Shown: positions 18,088 through 28,320, numbered from the stretch's first letter. The stretch is 64,000 bases of DNA from Chloroflexota bacterium (GCA_014360825.1 JACIWT010000003.1:62001-126000), one strand, 5' to 3'. The notes: a model not told the origin generated them from the letters alone. Translations and numbers: made by a program.

Positions 18088-19765
18088 TTCGATTCTACTT
18101 GCTGACATTGGGAATATCTGGACAAGGGCTTGGTTGCTCGATAAGGTGGGCAACGAGCATCGGTTGGTGGCTCGTTCGCGTGCGCGAAGTGTTCTGGGAG
18201 GGCCAGGTAGCGATGTGCGGGTGGGCTTGCGAGCGGCATTCCGAACTATAGAAAAGTACTCTGGCCGCCGCCTCACCTATGAGGGGGGCGAGCCAATCTC
18301 CCCGGAGGGGGCTAGCGGTGAAGGCGTGGACGCCGTTTTTATCACGGTAAGTGCGGACTGCCCGTTTCGCTTGACATTATTAGGTGGTGAATCCGACCAA
18401 AGCGTCGATCTTCTGCGTGCTGCTTTGGCGGAACTACCAGTGCTCTTGCATGATGTTATTTATCTCGAACGAGTTTCCACTGGGAGAATAGAGGACGCTG
18501 CAGGTTTTTTGGACCATCCGCCGGACCTGGTGCTCTTGACTGGCACACGACCCGATCTTATCTATGCGGGTGCTCGCCTATTGGCTGCCCTCTTCGCTGG
18601 CATAGAACCGAACCGCCGTCCAGCGACTCTCTATGTGGGCACACCTGAGGCATTGCAACAAGTGGCAGATCTGCTGACGGGTGTGGCGGACTACGTCGCC
18701 TTGGGTGAGGATGCACTCAAAGTCAGAGCACTGCAGCGGGAACTACATGACCGCTATAAACGAGCGTTGCTGCATTATTTTCCCGGCATGAGAGCGGTCA
18801 ATGGATGGTCTACAGCGCCAGTAAGGCCCAGTTACGAGAGCGTGAGAACGTTGGCAACGGCGCTGATGACACAAAGGAACCTGCCGCGTGGAGTTGCAGT
18901 GGCATATGTGGATGGAGCCTCCTGCACACTCGCGGTGATCCGGGATACAGAGCGGCTGATCGTCAGACCAGATGTCGGCTCAGAGTTGGTGCCCGTTGCT
19001 CCTGTGGACTTGGCTCGCTGGCTGCCTTTCACCGCGTCCGAAGACGAGATCGCGGTCCGTGTGGCAAATATGCGCACCCGTCCCGCCAGTGCTTCAGTGA
19101 CGAGTGAAGACATTTCAGTCGAGGCGGCAATGGCGCGTGAGATTGTACGACGTGCTGCGCAGGATTATGCAAATGATGCGGGACATAGTTTCGACCTGAT
19201 TGTGTTTGGTGGCCCGATAGTAGATGCCATTGGGAATCCGGCCTTGCTAACCCTTGTAGCATTAGATGCCCTTGAACCGGAAGGAGTGGGACGGCTGGTC
19301 CTGGATCGCCACGGTTTGTTGAGTTCGGCGGGCATTTGGGCAGCAATAGACCCTGCCGCTGCAGTTGATTTTCTAGAATGTGATGGGTTTCTGGATGTGG
19401 GGCCGGTTATCGCCCCGTTGGGACGTGGAAAAGTGGGCGCGCGCGCCTTATCCGTCGAGTGGATCTCAGCGGAAGGAGAACGCAAAAGAGAAAACGTGGC
19501 TTTTGGTTCGATTGCCACCATCCCAGTACACACCAGTGCCCCGATCTCTGTAGACCTGCGGCCTTCGCCTAGGTTTGACATCGGCCGGGCGCAGCGTGGA
19601 TGGGGTGGGACGGTCCGTCTAGTAGGTGGTGAATTGGGCCTTCTAATTGATGCGCGAGGCCGTCCGCTGACTTGGCCATCAAAAGGCACTCAAAGCCTGA
19701 TTCAACAGTGGCAGACGGCGGTAGAGATGGGATGTGGTGACCGTCTTTCCTGGGAGAACAAGTGA
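18071..19765 (+). CDS. MutL/GlmL-like actin-fold ATPase
   Basis: A protein of 564 residues. It resembles the glutamate mutase accessory protein GlmL/MutL family: ILLADIGNIWTRAWLLD at the N-terminus is an actin/Hsp70-type phosphate-binding motif. Later come VVTLTGTRPD-like VLLTGTRPDLIYAG, YVDGASCTLAVIRD and FDLIVFGGPIVDA. The start is GTG 18071 with AAGGGG upstream; extension to TTG 18041 is possible. In glutamate mutase operons the protein accompanies GlmS/GlmE, but neither is in this window. The protein is also longer than classic GlmL. The stop overlaps the next ATG (TGATG). Confidence 0.72.
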   Translation: MSRDADSILLADIGNIWTRAWLLDKVGNEHRLVARSRARSVLGGPGSDVRVGLRAAFRTIEKYSGRRLTYEGGEPISPEGASGEGVDAVFITVSADCPFRLTLLGGESDQSVDLLRAALAELPVLLHDVIYLERVSTGRIEDAAGFLDHPPDLVLLTGTRPDLIYAGARLLAALFAGIEPNRRPATLYVGTPEALQQVADLLTGVADYVALGEDALKVRALQRELHDRYKRALLHYFPGMRAVNGWSTAPVRPSYESVRTLATALMTQRNLPRGVAVAYVDGASCTLAVIRDTERLIVRPDVGSELVPVAPVDLARWLPFTASEDEIAVRVANMRTRPASASVTSEDISVEAAMAREIVRRAAQDYANDAGHSFDLIVFGGPIVDAIGNPALLTLVALDALEPEGVGRLVLDRHGLLSSAGIWAAIDPAAAVDFLECDGFLDVGPVIAPLGRGKVGARALSVEWISAEGERKRENVAFGSIATIPVHTSAPISVDLRPSPRFDIGRAQRGWGGTVRLVGGELGLLIDARGRPLTWPSKGTQSLIQQWQTAVEMGCGDRLSWENK

Positions 19766-20820
19766 TGACAGTGTGGCCTCTGGTGCGAGTGACACGGGCG
19801 CGGGTGCTGCCCGTGCCCGGCGAAGTGCAAGTGCAGGCGGGGCAGAACGTATCACCCGCGGATGTGATTGCCGAGACCGTTAACTCCGCACCAGCAGTGC
19901 TGATAGATGTAGCCCATGCGCTTGGCGTGGATGAAAAGGATGTCCTTCGCTTGATGCAAATACGCCCGGGTGAGGCGGTAGATCAAAGCGCGATTATAGC
20001 GTGCCGGCCGGATTTTGGTGGCTTGTACGTTCGGCGTTGCCGGTCGCCCGTGAAAGGGCGTTTCGTGGCACAGGCAGCCGGATGGGCGATTATCCGTCCC
20101 GATGGAGAGAAATACATCTGCACTGCCGGACTATATGGCGAGGTCATGCGCGTTATCCCTAACTACGGGGCTATCATCCGTGCCGATGTCGCGCGTGTTC
20201 GTGGCGTATGGGGAACCGGAGGTGAGGCACGCGGTCCCTTGGGTGTAATCTCGACCCGTCGCGGCGATATATTGTCGCCTGCCATGATCCACGAGCGACA
20301 CCGGGGATGCATTCTGTTAGTTGGCGCTGGGGTTACCAGGGAGGGCATGGAAGCTGCGCTGGCTGGGGGTGTGAAAGGCATTATAACCGGCAGTCTGGAT
20401 GCTGCCTGGTTGGGTACCGGAAAACTACCGCCTTTGCCGGTTATGATCACCGAAGGTTGGGGAGCACTGCCGATGGCAACCCCGATTTTCAACCTCCTGT
20501 GCGCTCTCCAAGGTCGCGAGGCGTTACTCATCGCTGTGCCCGTTGACTCTACTCACGGCACTGAGCCAGAGCTACTGGTCAGTCATGGTGCCGGCAAGCG
20601 CGCTGATGTGCCGCGCGAAGGAAATGAATCTTCGAGCACGCGAGTAAGAGCACCTGTGCGGCTGACGAGAGAACCTTATCTTGGCTTGATTGGTTGGCTG
20701 GAGGGATCTACTACTCGCCTCTCACGACTTGACCGATTTGGATACTACCAGGTAGTTGATGTAGTCTTAGGTGATGGCCAACGTATTACGGTGCCGACGG
20801 AGAACATCGAGTTCTTGTAA
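19765..20820 (+). CDS. Uncharacterised protein paired with the MutL-like ATPase
   Basis: A protein of 351 residues that I cannot assign. The N-terminal part (about 10-115) looks like a barrel-sandwich (lipoyl/biotinyl-like) fold: PGEVQVQAGQNVSPADVIAE, IRPGEAVDQ and a second hammerhead-like strand, but no lipoyl-Lys motif is evident. The middle has Gly-rich GVKGIITGSLDAAWLG, and the C-terminal 50 residues resemble an SH3/KOW-like barrel (YYQVVDVVLGDGQRITVP). It overlaps the MutL-like stop by one base, which argues that the two proteins are made in step. GTG 19762 is an alternative start. Confidence 0.6.
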   Translation: MTVWPLVRVTRARVLPVPGEVQVQAGQNVSPADVIAETVNSAPAVLIDVAHALGVDEKDVLRLMQIRPGEAVDQSAIIACRPDFGGLYVRRCRSPVKGRFVAQAAGWAIIRPDGEKYICTAGLYGEVMRVIPNYGAIIRADVARVRGVWGTGGEARGPLGVISTRRGDILSPAMIHERHRGCILLVGAGVTREGMEAALAGGVKGIITGSLDAAWLGTGKLPPLPVMITEGWGALPMATPIFNLLCALQGREALLIAVPVDSTHGTEPELLVSHGAGKRADVPREGNESSSTRVRAPVRLTREPYLGLIGWLEGSTTRLSRLDRFGYYQVVDVVLGDGQRITVPTENIEFL

Positions 20821-20867
20821 GAACGCGGTATCCACTCCACAGTGTCAATTTTGCCGGAAGGAGGGCA

Positions 20868-21341
20868 ATGGATATGGCCAATGTATTGCCTGATATCTCA
20901 CCGGAGGGAACTACCCCACCTTCGCGAGGGCGCAACTGGGGAGTAATTATCATTGCGATGGCAGTTGTTGTGGGCCTGATTTTGCTTGGAGCGTTAGGCG
21001 TAGCATTGTTCCTCCGCTCACGAGGGGGAATCTCTGCTATCCGCCTATTAGCAGCCACTCCTACACCGATGCCTACTTTCACTCAGATGCCTACTTTCAC
21101 GCCGTTGCGACCCACATTTACGCCCCTGCCTACTGTAACACCCACATCCGTGCCAACCCTTGAGCCAACGGCAACGAGGGTGCCCACTTTCACCCCCCTA
21201 CCACCGACGCTTACGCCAACACCACAGGCAGGTGAAGTCCCTAATACGGGGTTTGGCGACGCAGTATTATTTATCGGGGGTTTCGCGCTTGTAGTCGTCT
21301 TTTTCCTGGCGCGGCGGCTGCGGCTGAAGAGCAACTTCTGA
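20868..21341 (+). CDS. Small stalk protein with two membrane helices and LPXTG-like C-terminus
   Basis: A protein of 157 residues. A hydrophobic helix (about 25-48) is followed by a Pro/Thr-rich stalk (64-120), then VPNTGFGD, a second hydrophobic helix (about 130-148) and the basic end RRLRLK. The order (L/V)P-x-TG, helix, Arg-rich tail copies the layout of a sortase sorting signal. However, the motif has V for L and no sortase gene is in the window. GGAGGG precedes ATG 20868. Confidence 0.65.
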   Translation: MDMANVLPDISPEGTTPPSRGRNWGVIIIAMAVVVGLILLGALGVALFLRSRGGISAIRLLAATPTPMPTFTQMPTFTPLRPTFTPLPTVTPTSVPTLEPTATRVPTFTPLPPTLTPTPQAGEVPNTGFGDAVLFIGGFALVVVFFLARRLRLKSNF

Positions 21342-21349
21342 GGTAGATC

Positions 21350-21637
21350 ATGGCTCTGACACGGGAACAAGTAGCACACATTGCCGAATTGGCAAAATTG
21401 GCTTTGACTGAGGAAGAGATCGCGGTCTACAGTGCTCAACTGTCCGCCATCCTTGACTATGCGGCCCTGTTACAGCGTCTTGACACAGAGGCTATCCCAC
21501 CAACGGCGAGTGTGCTGCCGTTACGCAATGTGATGGCCCCTGACGTGCCACAGCCCTGTATGGATCGAGAAGATGTTCTCTTGAACGCACCTGACGCCCA
21601 AGACGGCTATTTCAGAGTAAAGCCGGTGTTGGAATAG
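21350..21637 (+). CDS. gatC: Asp-tRNA(Asn)/Glu-tRNA(Gln) amidotransferase subunit C
   Basis: A protein of 95 residues. GatC is the small belt-like subunit that stabilises GatA on GatB in the amidotransferase that makes Gln-tRNA(Gln) and/or Asn-tRNA(Asn). Seen: LTREQVAHIAELAKLALTEEE, the LDYAALLQRLDTEAIPPT block, and the Asp-rich tail ending DGYFRVKPVLE. gatA follows after an intervening glycosyltransferase gene; gatB is 5 kb downstream. Confidence 0.95.
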   Translation: MALTREQVAHIAELAKLALTEEEIAVYSAQLSAILDYAALLQRLDTEAIPPTASVLPLRNVMAPDVPQPCMDREDVLLNAPDAQDGYFRVKPVLE

Positions 21638-21644
21638 CCACACC

Positions 21645-22823
21645 GTGACATCTCGGATTGTCAATCAGTGTGAAGCGGGGAAGGGGCATTTGTTAGTCGC
21701 TTGGTTCGGCCATAAATCGCGGACACGAGGCGACGGTCTGATTACTTATTCCGAAGAGATGACGAATGGTCTCCGACAGCGTGGTCTGCGGGTGATCGTT
21801 TTCTTCCATGGACGCGAGGAGCGTGACGGGTTGGAGGCCGAAGACAATGTACGCATCGGGTCGTTCAACATCCTCAATCGAGATGTGGTTTCTGCGCCCG
21901 ATGCCCTGTCCGTTATTGAGCGCAGGCTTCGGCAGGAAAAACCCGACGTGGCCCACGTGTCTCTGGCCTTCTCTCAATTAGATTTCAGCCTGCCGGAACT
22001 GTGTCACAGCCTGGGGATACCCGTTGTCGCCACACTCCATTTCCCGTACGATCGACGCACCTCGTTCTGGGGTATATTGGCCACGGCTATGTACCGCTTG
22101 TACTCGTTGTCTCTCTCTCGTTACGATGCGATAATCATTTTCTCCGAGGAACAACGACAGTTGCTCGCGGGTTTCGGCGTGCCCATTGAGCGCATCCACG
22201 TTATTCCAAACGGTGTGGATACCAGTCGCTGGTCTCCTGGCCCATCGGATTATAAGACGCAGGTAGGGGCTGATTGTCTGATCGCTTTCTGTGGGCGTCT
22301 GGACCCGGAGAAAAACGTCGGGGCGCTTTTGGAGGCCTTTGAGAGAATGAATCCTCCGCCGGGCTGTAAACTCGTCGTGGTCGGCGATGGGGTGATGGCC
22401 CCTTTGTTACGCTCTCGCTACGCCGACAACTCCAACATTATCTTCACCGGCCTGATCGCCGAAGAGACCGAGCGAGTGCGCATACTTCGCGCCGCCGATA
22501 TTTTCGTTCTCCCATCGGAGGTCGAGGGTTTGTCTCTCTCCATGCTGGAGGCCATGTCCACGGGCCTGGCTACGGTTGCCACCGACGTAGGTGGAGATAG
22601 CGAGGCGCTGCGTGGAGCCGGCATCCTCATCGAGCCCCGACATCTCGATGTTCAACTCCCATTGGCGTTACAAATCTTGTTGGATTTCCCCGAGTTCCGA
22701 CTCCTATTGGGTCAGCGAGCCCGGCAACGGGCGACCGAATACTATGATCTCAATAAGAACATTGACCGGGTGGTCAACTTATATCAAGACCTGGTCGTTG
22801 AGTACAGAAAGGGAGAGAATTGA
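21645..22823 (+). CDS. Glycosyltransferase family 4 (GT-B fold)
   Basis: A protein of about 392 residues. Family features: N-terminal [19 protein letters not shown] (acceptor domain), then [42 protein letters not shown], and the donor-binding E-x7-E region ([15 protein letters not shown]). Such enzymes transfer sugars from nucleotide sugars to lipids or polysaccharides; acceptor unknown. GTG 21645 lacks a ribosome site, and TTG 21690 after GGGGAAGG could be the real start (377 residues). It is inserted between gatC and gatA, and its stop overlaps the gatA start. Confidence 0.88.
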   Translation: MTSRIVNQCEAGKGHLLVAWFGHKSRTRGDGLITYSEEMTNGLRQRGLRVIVFFHGREERDGLEAEDNVRIGSFNILNRDVVSAPDALSVIERRLRQEKPDVAHVSLAFSQLDFSLPELCHSLGIPVVATLHFPYDRRTSFWGILATAMYRLYSLSLSRYDAIIIFSEEQRQLLAGFGVPIERIHVIPNGVDTSRWSPGPSDYKTQVGADCLIAFCGRLDPEKNVGALLEAFERMNPPPGCKLVVVGDGVMAPLLRSRYADNSNIIFTGLIAEETERVRILRAADIFVLPSEVEGLSLSMLEAMSTGLATVATDVGGDSEALRGAGILIEPRHLDVQLPLALQILLDFPEFRLLLGQRARQRATEYYDLNKNIDRVVNLYQDLVVEYRKGEN

Positions 22824-24298
22824 TTTCAGGGTGGCATGAACTTTCGGTCCACGAGGCAAGTGCACTGCTCCAGGCGAGGGAGATTTCCTCAGTCGAACTG
22901 ACTGAGGCCATGATCGACCGCATCGTGGCACTGGATAACACGATTCGCGCTTTCCTGACCATTACTCCTGAGGTAGCGTTGGAGCAGGCTCGTGAAGCAG
23001 ATGAGCGCCGAGCCGCCGGGGAAGGCGGTGATCTGCTAGGCATACCTTTGGCGATCAAAGACGTTCTCTGTACCCAGGGTATCCCGACCACCTGTGGCTC
23101 GCGAATCTTGGAGAATTTCATACCGCCCTATGACGCCACAGTCGTTGCCAAACTCAAGGTCCAGGGGGCGGTGATACTGGGCAAGACCAATACCGACGAG
23201 TTCGCGATGGGTTCTTCTACGGAGAACTCGGCCTACTTCACTACCCGTAACCCTTGGGATACTACCCGCGTGCCCGGGGGATCCAGTGGTGGCAGTGCGG
23301 CGGCGGTCTGCGTCGGCGAGTGTCTGGCCGCGCTGGGCACGGATACGGGTGGCAGCGTGCGCCAGCCCGCAGCGCTGTGCGGAGTAGTGGGCCTGAAACC
23401 CACTTATGGGCGAGTTTCGCGCTACGGGCTCGTGGCCTTTGCTTCTTCTTTGGATCAAGTAGGCCCCATCGCGAAGGACGTTACCGATAGTGCTATCCTG
23501 TTGAATGCCATCGCCGGATATGATCCCCGCGACTCCACATCAGTGAATGTTCCAGTTCCCAATTACCGGGCGGCACTACGTACTGGGTTAGAAGGCATGC
23601 GCATCGGCGTGCCCCGCGAGTATTTCGTCGAGGGGCTTCAACCGGGCGTCGAGGCGGCTATCCGCGCAGCCATCGATATGCTGGCCGATCTGGGGGCCGA
23701 AATCGGCGAGGTCTCCTTGCCTCACACGGAGTACGCTTTGCCGACCTACTATCTCATCGCCCCTGCTGAGGCCTCAGCCAACCTGGCTCGCTATGATGGC
23801 GTTCGTTACGGCTATTCTGACCCCGACGCACCTGACATGTGGGAGGGGTTCCGTCGCACGCGAGGCCGGGGCTTTGGCCCAGAGGTCAAGCGGCGCATTA
23901 TGCTGGGAACCTACGCGCTTTCTGCTGGATACTACGATGCCTACTACCTCAAAGCGCAGAAGGTGCGCACATTGATCAAACAGGATTTCGATCAGGCTTT
24001 CGGAAAATTCGACGTGTTAGTTGGACCCACTTCTCCGACCACGGCTTTCAAAATCGGCGAAAAGGCAACCGACCCTTTACAAATGTATCTATCTGACATC
24101 TTTACACTCTCACAATCATTAGCGGGCATCACGGCCATATCAATCCCCTGCGGCTTCGTTGAGGGATTGCCTGTGGGCCTGCAGATTATGGGCCCAGCCT
24201 TCGGCGAGGAAACAATACTGCGTGTGGCCTATGCCTACGAGCAAGCAACTGAATGGCATAAGGCCCAGCCGCCGCTCGCTGCAGGTGTTGGAGCTTGA
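22820..24298 (+). CDS. gatA: Asp-tRNA(Asn)/Glu-tRNA(Gln) amidotransferase subunit A
   Basis: A protein of 492 residues. GatA is the glutaminase subunit of the amidase signature family. The Ser-cisSer-Lys triad is intact: Lys80 ([10 protein letters not shown]), Ser155 (GGSSGGS region) and Ser179 ([12 protein letters not shown]). The start is TTG 22820, with GGGAGAGAA directly upstream and a 4-base overlap with the preceding glycosyltransferase stop. Confidence 0.97.
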   Translation: MISGWHELSVHEASALLQAREISSVELTEAMIDRIVALDNTIRAFLTITPEVALEQAREADERRAAGEGGDLLGIPLAIKDVLCTQGIPTTCGSRILENFIPPYDATVVAKLKVQGAVILGKTNTDEFAMGSSTENSAYFTTRNPWDTTRVPGGSSGGSAAAVCVGECLAALGTDTGGSVRQPAALCGVVGLKPTYGRVSRYGLVAFASSLDQVGPIAKDVTDSAILLNAIAGYDPRDSTSVNVPVPNYRAALRTGLEGMRIGVPREYFVEGLQPGVEAAIRAAIDMLADLGAEIGEVSLPHTEYALPTYYLIAPAEASANLARYDGVRYGYSDPDAPDMWEGFRRTRGRGFGPEVKRRIMLGTYALSAGYYDAYYLKAQKVRTLIKQDFDQAFGKFDVLVGPTSPTTAFKIGEKATDPLQMYLSDIFTLSQSLAGITAISIPCGFVEGLPVGLQIMGPAFGEETILRVAYAYEQATEWHKAQPPLAAGVGA

Positions 24299-24320
24299 CC
24301 ATACGGAGGTTGATGCGACA

Positions 24321-25319
24321 ATGAAAGTCGTTATTCCACTGGCAGGTTTTGGGACGCGCCTGCGTCCTCACACCTTCACTAAACCTAAGCCTCTGGTCAG
24401 CGTGGCAGGTAAACCTGTCCTGGGACACATCTTGGACAAACTCAAGGGCGTAGATATCAGCGAGATCATTTATATTGTGGGTTACCTGGGTAATCAGATT
24501 GAGGAATACGTGGAAGCCAACTACCAGTTCCCCTCCCGCTACGTCGTTCAGGAGGAATTGAAGGGCCAAGCCCACGCTATCTGGCTGGCCCGGGAGCATA
24601 TCGAAGGGCCAGTGCTCATCATTTTCGTAGACACTATCTTCGAGACCGATCTGAGCGCCCTCAGAGATGAGCCCTCGGACGGCATCGTCTATGTCAGCGA
24701 AGTGGACGACCCGGGGCGCTTCGGTGTGGTCATTGTCGGCCAGGATGGCTATATCCAGAGGCTGGTAGAGAAACCCACGAAGCCGGTATCCAACCTGGCC
24801 GTCATCGGACTATACTACCTGAAAGATTCGGCGCTTTTGATGGAGTGCATTGACGAACTCATCCGCCGTGACATCAAGACGCAGGGAGAATACTTCTTGG
24901 CCGACGCGCTCCAATTGATGATTGACCGAGGCCAACGCCTGGTGGCCCGCACCGTGGAGGTGTGGGAGGACTGCGGGAAGCCTGAAACTGTGCTGCATAC
25001 CAATCGTTATTTGCTGGAGCACGGCGGAGCCCAGGAGGTGCCCACTGACCACGGCATCCTGATCCCACCGGTCTATGTGGATAAGACGGCGGTTATCCGC
25101 GAGTCCATTATTGGGCCTTACGTGAGCGTTGCCGCTGGCGCAGTGATCGTGCGCTCCATCATTCGCAACTCCATCATCAATGAGAACGCGCACATCGAGA
25201 ACGCCGTGCTCACAGATTCGCTTATCGGCAAGGATGCCGACGTTCGCGGCTCGTTCGAGCGCCTGAATGTAGGGGATTCATCACAGGTATCTTTTGCCGG
25301 GGGCGGTGATAGTAAATAA
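24321..25319 (+). CDS. Sugar-1-phosphate nucleotidyltransferase
   Basis: A protein of 332 residues. The nucleotidyltransferase fold starts at IPLAGFGTRLRPHTFTKPKPLV, a variant of the G-x-G-T-R-L-x-P-x-T loop with the KP(K)P(L) motif. It then has VEKPTKP and a C-terminal left-handed beta-helix-like tail (about 240-325) with short hexapeptide-type repeats (IRESIIGPYVSVAAGAVI). This layout resembles glucose-1-phosphate thymidylyl/uridylyltransferases. Nucleotide and sugar cannot be fixed from sequence. Start ATG 24321 with GGAGG 11 bases upstream. It may feed the nearby glycosyltransferase (inference). Confidence 0.85.
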   Translation: MKVVIPLAGFGTRLRPHTFTKPKPLVSVAGKPVLGHILDKLKGVDISEIIYIVGYLGNQIEEYVEANYQFPSRYVVQEELKGQAHAIWLAREHIEGPVLIIFVDTIFETDLSALRDEPSDGIVYVSEVDDPGRFGVVIVGQDGYIQRLVEKPTKPVSNLAVIGLYYLKDSALLMECIDELIRRDIKTQGEYFLADALQLMIDRGQRLVARTVEVWEDCGKPETVLHTNRYLLEHGGAQEVPTDHGILIPPVYVDKTAVIRESIIGPYVSVAAGAVIVRSIIRNSIINENAHIENAVLTDSLIGKDADVRGSFERLNVGDSSQVSFAGGGDSK

Positions 25320-25522
25320 TGGATGTGGAGTGCTACTCAGGCTACACCTATGCCCAAGAGCCACGAGCCTTTATCTGGCAAGGCGTGCGGCACGTCATTA
25401 AGCGGATATGGCGAGTTTGGCGGGAGCCTTGTGGGCTTTACTTCATGGTGGAAACAGAGGGCGGCTTGCTGTGCACGTTGGTGTACGACGAGGTGCAGGA
25501 TCTCTGGCGCATAGAGGGTTGA
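25319..25522 (+). CDS. Small conserved protein, DUF6504-like
   Basis: A protein of 67 residues starting on the stop of the nucleotidyltransferase gene (TAATG). The pattern PRAFIWQGVRHVIKRIWRVW...YFMV...LVYDEVQDLWRIEG resembles the short Trp-rich DUF6504 proteins, whose function is unknown. That family assignment is from memory of the pattern and is tentative. Coupling and composition support a real gene. Confidence 0.6.
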   Translation: MDVECYSGYTYAQEPRAFIWQGVRHVIKRIWRVWREPCGLYFMVETEGGLLCTLVYDEVQDLWRIEG

Positions 25523-25570
25523 GTTCCTCGGAGAATTTGACGTCTCATTCATTAATCAGGAGGAGCATCC

Positions 25571-26683
25571 ATGATCATCGGTGTGCCAAAGGAAATAAAG
25601 GATAAAGAGTTCCGGGTCTCATTGACACCCGGCGGCGCTCGTATGCTCGAAGAAGCAGGCCACAGAGTTTTGGTACAGGCTGGCGCTGGTGAGGGAAGTG
25701 GGTTCTCAGATGAGGAGTATGCGGCAGGGCGTGCGGAAATAGTAGTTGACGCGGCGACGGTATGGAAGGGTTCCGAACTGATACTCAAAGTGAAAGAACC
25801 CTTGCCTGAAGAGTACGATTATTTGCGCGAGGGGCTTGTGCTCTTCACCTTCCTGCACTTAGCAGCGGATGAACGTCTGACACGCACGCTTTTAGAAAAG
25901 AGAATTATCGGTATTGCCTACGAAACTGTGGAACTGTCAGATGGCACACTCCCCCTGCTCACCCCCATGAGCGAGGTGGCAGGTAAGATGGCTGTGCAGA
26001 TCGGTGCTCACTATTTGGAGGCGATGAACGGCGGACGAGGCAAGTTGTTAGGCGGAGTCCCCGGCGTCCGCCCCGCCGACGTGGTTATCATTGGCGGTGG
26101 TACGGTGGGTACGAATGCCGCCCAGGTGGCACTGGGCATGGGTGCCCACGTCACTATCATTGATGTGAACATAGAGCGCTTACGCTATTTGGCTGAGGTG
26201 CTGCATGGCAATCTAACCACACTCAGTTCGAATCCAGTGAACGTGGCCGAGGCGGTCCGTTATGCTGATCTCCTCATTGGGGCAGTGCTCGTCAAGGGGG
26301 CCAGAGCCCCCAAAATCGTAACCGAGGCTATGGTGCGCACAATGAAGCCTGGCAGCGTCATAGTGGACGTGGCGGTAGATCAGGGCGGGTGTGTGGAAAC
26401 GACTCGCCCTACGTCACACAGTGCACCCATCTTTCTCGTCCACGGTGTGCTACACTACGGCGTTCCTAATATCCCTGGGGCTGTCCCCCGCACCTCGACG
26501 TATGCCCTGTCTAATGTAACATTACCCTACGCGCTGGAATTGGCGAATAAGGGGTTTGAAGCAGCGGTCAGGAGTGATCCGGCGCTATATAAGGGTGTCA
26601 ACGTATATAGAGGACATTGCACTTACAAGGCTGTGGCGGATACGTTCGGGCTCGAGTACAAGGAGCTGGAAAGCCTACTCTGA
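25571..26683 (+). CDS. ald: Alanine dehydrogenase
   Basis: A protein of 370 residues. NAD-dependent enzyme interconverting L-alanine and pyruvate plus ammonia. Seen: N-terminal [18 protein letters not shown] with the substrate-binding Arg, [10 protein letters not shown] with catalytic His, the Rossmann [18 protein letters not shown] motif near residue 175, and [22 protein letters not shown] precedes ATG 25571. It lies 8 bp before gatB. Confidence 0.97.
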   Translation: MIIGVPKEIKDKEFRVSLTPGGARMLEEAGHRVLVQAGAGEGSGFSDEEYAAGRAEIVVDAATVWKGSELILKVKEPLPEEYDYLREGLVLFTFLHLAADERLTRTLLEKRIIGIAYETVELSDGTLPLLTPMSEVAGKMAVQIGAHYLEAMNGGRGKLLGGVPGVRPADVVIIGGGTVGTNAAQVALGMGAHVTIIDVNIERLRYLAEVLHGNLTTLSSNPVNVAEAVRYADLLIGAVLVKGARAPKIVTEAMVRTMKPGSVIVDVAVDQGGCVETTRPTSHSAPIFLVHGVLHYGVPNIPGAVPRTSTYALSNVTLPYALELANKGFEAAVRSDPALYKGVNVYRGHCTYKAVADTFGLEYKELESLL

Positions 26684-26691
26684 GGTATTGG

Positions 26692-28137
26692 ATGGACTAC
26701 GAACCTGTCGTCGGCATCGAAACCCACGCCCAATTACAAACGCAATCCAAAATGTTCTGCCGCTGTCCGGCCAACTACGCCGGGGCTGAACCCAACACCC
26801 TGGTCTGTCCGGTCTGCCTGGGGATGCCAGGCGTCTTGCCGGTGATCAACGAGCGTGCCGTCGAGTACACTGTTCTTGTCGCCCTGGCTCTCCACTGTGA
26901 GATCTCCCCGTTCTCCAAATTCGACCGCAAGAACTACCATTACCCAGACCTGGTGAAGGGCTATCAGATATCTCAGTACGATCTGCCCATCTCCCGCGAC
27001 GGCTGGATTGATCTCGAATTGCCCAGTGGCCGCATCTCGCGTGTCGGCATCGAACGCGTGCACTTAGAAGAGGACACGGGCAAACTCATCCACGTGGAGG
27101 GTCACAGCCTGATTGACTTCAACCGCTCCGGCGTGCCCCTGATTGAGGTCGTGACCAAGCCCGACTTGCATTCCCTAGAGGAGGTGCAAGCCTATCTGGC
27201 CAAATTGCGCAGCCTCCTGCGCTACCTGCGCGTGAACTCGGGCAACATGGAAGAGGGCGCTATGCGCTTCGAGGCCAATGTCTCTCTACGCCCCATTGGC
27301 TCTACGTCGCTCGGTACTAAGGTGGAGATCAAGAACCTCAATAGTTTTCGCGCTGTCCTGCGCTCGTTGGAGTTCGAGATAGGGCGCCAGTCCAGAGCCC
27401 TCAGCCGGGGTGAGGTTATCGTCCAGGAGACGATGGGGTGGGACGACGTACGAGGCGTTACTTTCGTGCAGCGTAGCAAAGAGTACGCCCATGACTACCG
27501 CTATTTTCCGGAGCCAGATTTGCCTCCTTTGGAATTGAGCCGAGAGTGGGTGGAGTCTGTCCGTGCCAAATTGCCCGAACTACCGGACGCCAAGCGCGAA
27601 CGCTTTATGGCGCAATACGGACTATCGGCCTATGATGCGAATTTGCTGACCGCCGAACGCGACATCGCTGATTACTTTGAGGCCGCTGTCGCCGCCGGCA
27701 AATCACTGGGCGTGAGCGCCAAGAGCGTGGCCAACTGGATGACGGGCGAACTGTTCCGTCTGCTGAACGAGACCGGCCTCGAGATCAGTGCCACCAGGGT
27801 CAGCGCCAGCAGTTTGGCATCGCTCATTGCCCTGGTCGAGGGTGGCACCATCAGCGGCAGCACGGGCAAAGAGGTGCTGGCCGAGATGTTCCACAGCGGC
27901 GTGGTGGCTGAAGATATCATCGCCGCGCGGGGACTGGCTCAGATCAGCGACGTGAGCGTGCTCGAGGCCATCGTGAACGAAGTGATCGCCACAAACCCGA
28001 AGCCAGTCGCTGAATATCGAGCGGGAAAAGAGCCGGTATTGCGCTTCCTCATCGGTCAGGTAATGAAAAAGACCGCGGGCAAGGCGAACCCCGCCCTGGC
28101 AGAGGAGTTGCTGCGCAAAAGGCTGCGTGGAGAGTAG
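26692..28137 (+). CDS. gatB: Asp-tRNA(Asn)/Glu-tRNA(Gln) amidotransferase subunit B
   Basis: A protein of 481 residues. GatB binds the mischarged tRNA and phosphorylates it before amidation. Seen: [33 protein letters not shown] with the zinc-binding cysteines, [20 protein letters not shown], and a C-terminal YqeY-like tail domain. The start is ATG 26692 with GAGGT upstream; the open frame extends to 26617 inside ald but without similarity. Confidence 0.97.
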   Translation: MDYEPVVGIETHAQLQTQSKMFCRCPANYAGAEPNTLVCPVCLGMPGVLPVINERAVEYTVLVALALHCEISPFSKFDRKNYHYPDLVKGYQISQYDLPISRDGWIDLELPSGRISRVGIERVHLEEDTGKLIHVEGHSLIDFNRSGVPLIEVVTKPDLHSLEEVQAYLAKLRSLLRYLRVNSGNMEEGAMRFEANVSLRPIGSTSLGTKVEIKNLNSFRAVLRSLEFEIGRQSRALSRGEVIVQETMGWDDVRGVTFVQRSKEYAHDYRYFPEPDLPPLELSREWVESVRAKLPELPDAKRERFMAQYGLSAYDANLLTAERDIADYFEAAVAAGKSLGVSAKSVANWMTGELFRLLNETGLEISATRVSASSLASLIALVEGGTISGSTGKEVLAEMFHSGVVAEDIIAARGLAQISDVSVLEAIVNEVIATNPKPVAEYRAGKEPVLRFLIGQVMKKTAGKANPALAEELLRKRLRGE

Positions 28138-28166
28138 GCGAGAGGTTAGGCATGGAAAATGGAAAA

Positions 28167-28213
28167 CAAGGGGCTTAAGCCCCTTGTCCTCAAGCCCCTT
28201 GTCCCCAAGCCCC
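28167..28213. repeat. Perfect 20-bp palindrome running into 15-bp tandem repeats
   Basis: The palindrome CAAGGGGCTTAAGCCCCTTG occupies 28167-28186. Its right half is the first unit of a tandem array: AAGCCCCTTGTCCTC (28177-28191), AAGCCCCTTGTCCCC (28192-28206) and a partial AAGCCCC (28207-28213). It lies 30 bp past the gatB stop and could terminate that operon, although no T run follows. Confidence 0.7.
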
Positions 28214-28320
28214 GCGCGCCATCGGACTTGTTGGAGGAGGGCTAAAAGGTGTCAACCGACAAGGGATTCAACCAGGTTACGCGCATTGATCTCTGGGGAT
28301 TTCTTCCCCCTCTCTCAAAT

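Noticed and set aside
18071-19765. Naming the MutL-like gene as part of a glutamate mutase
   Set aside because: No glmS or glmE is nearby and the protein is longer than classic GlmL, so only the family name is used.
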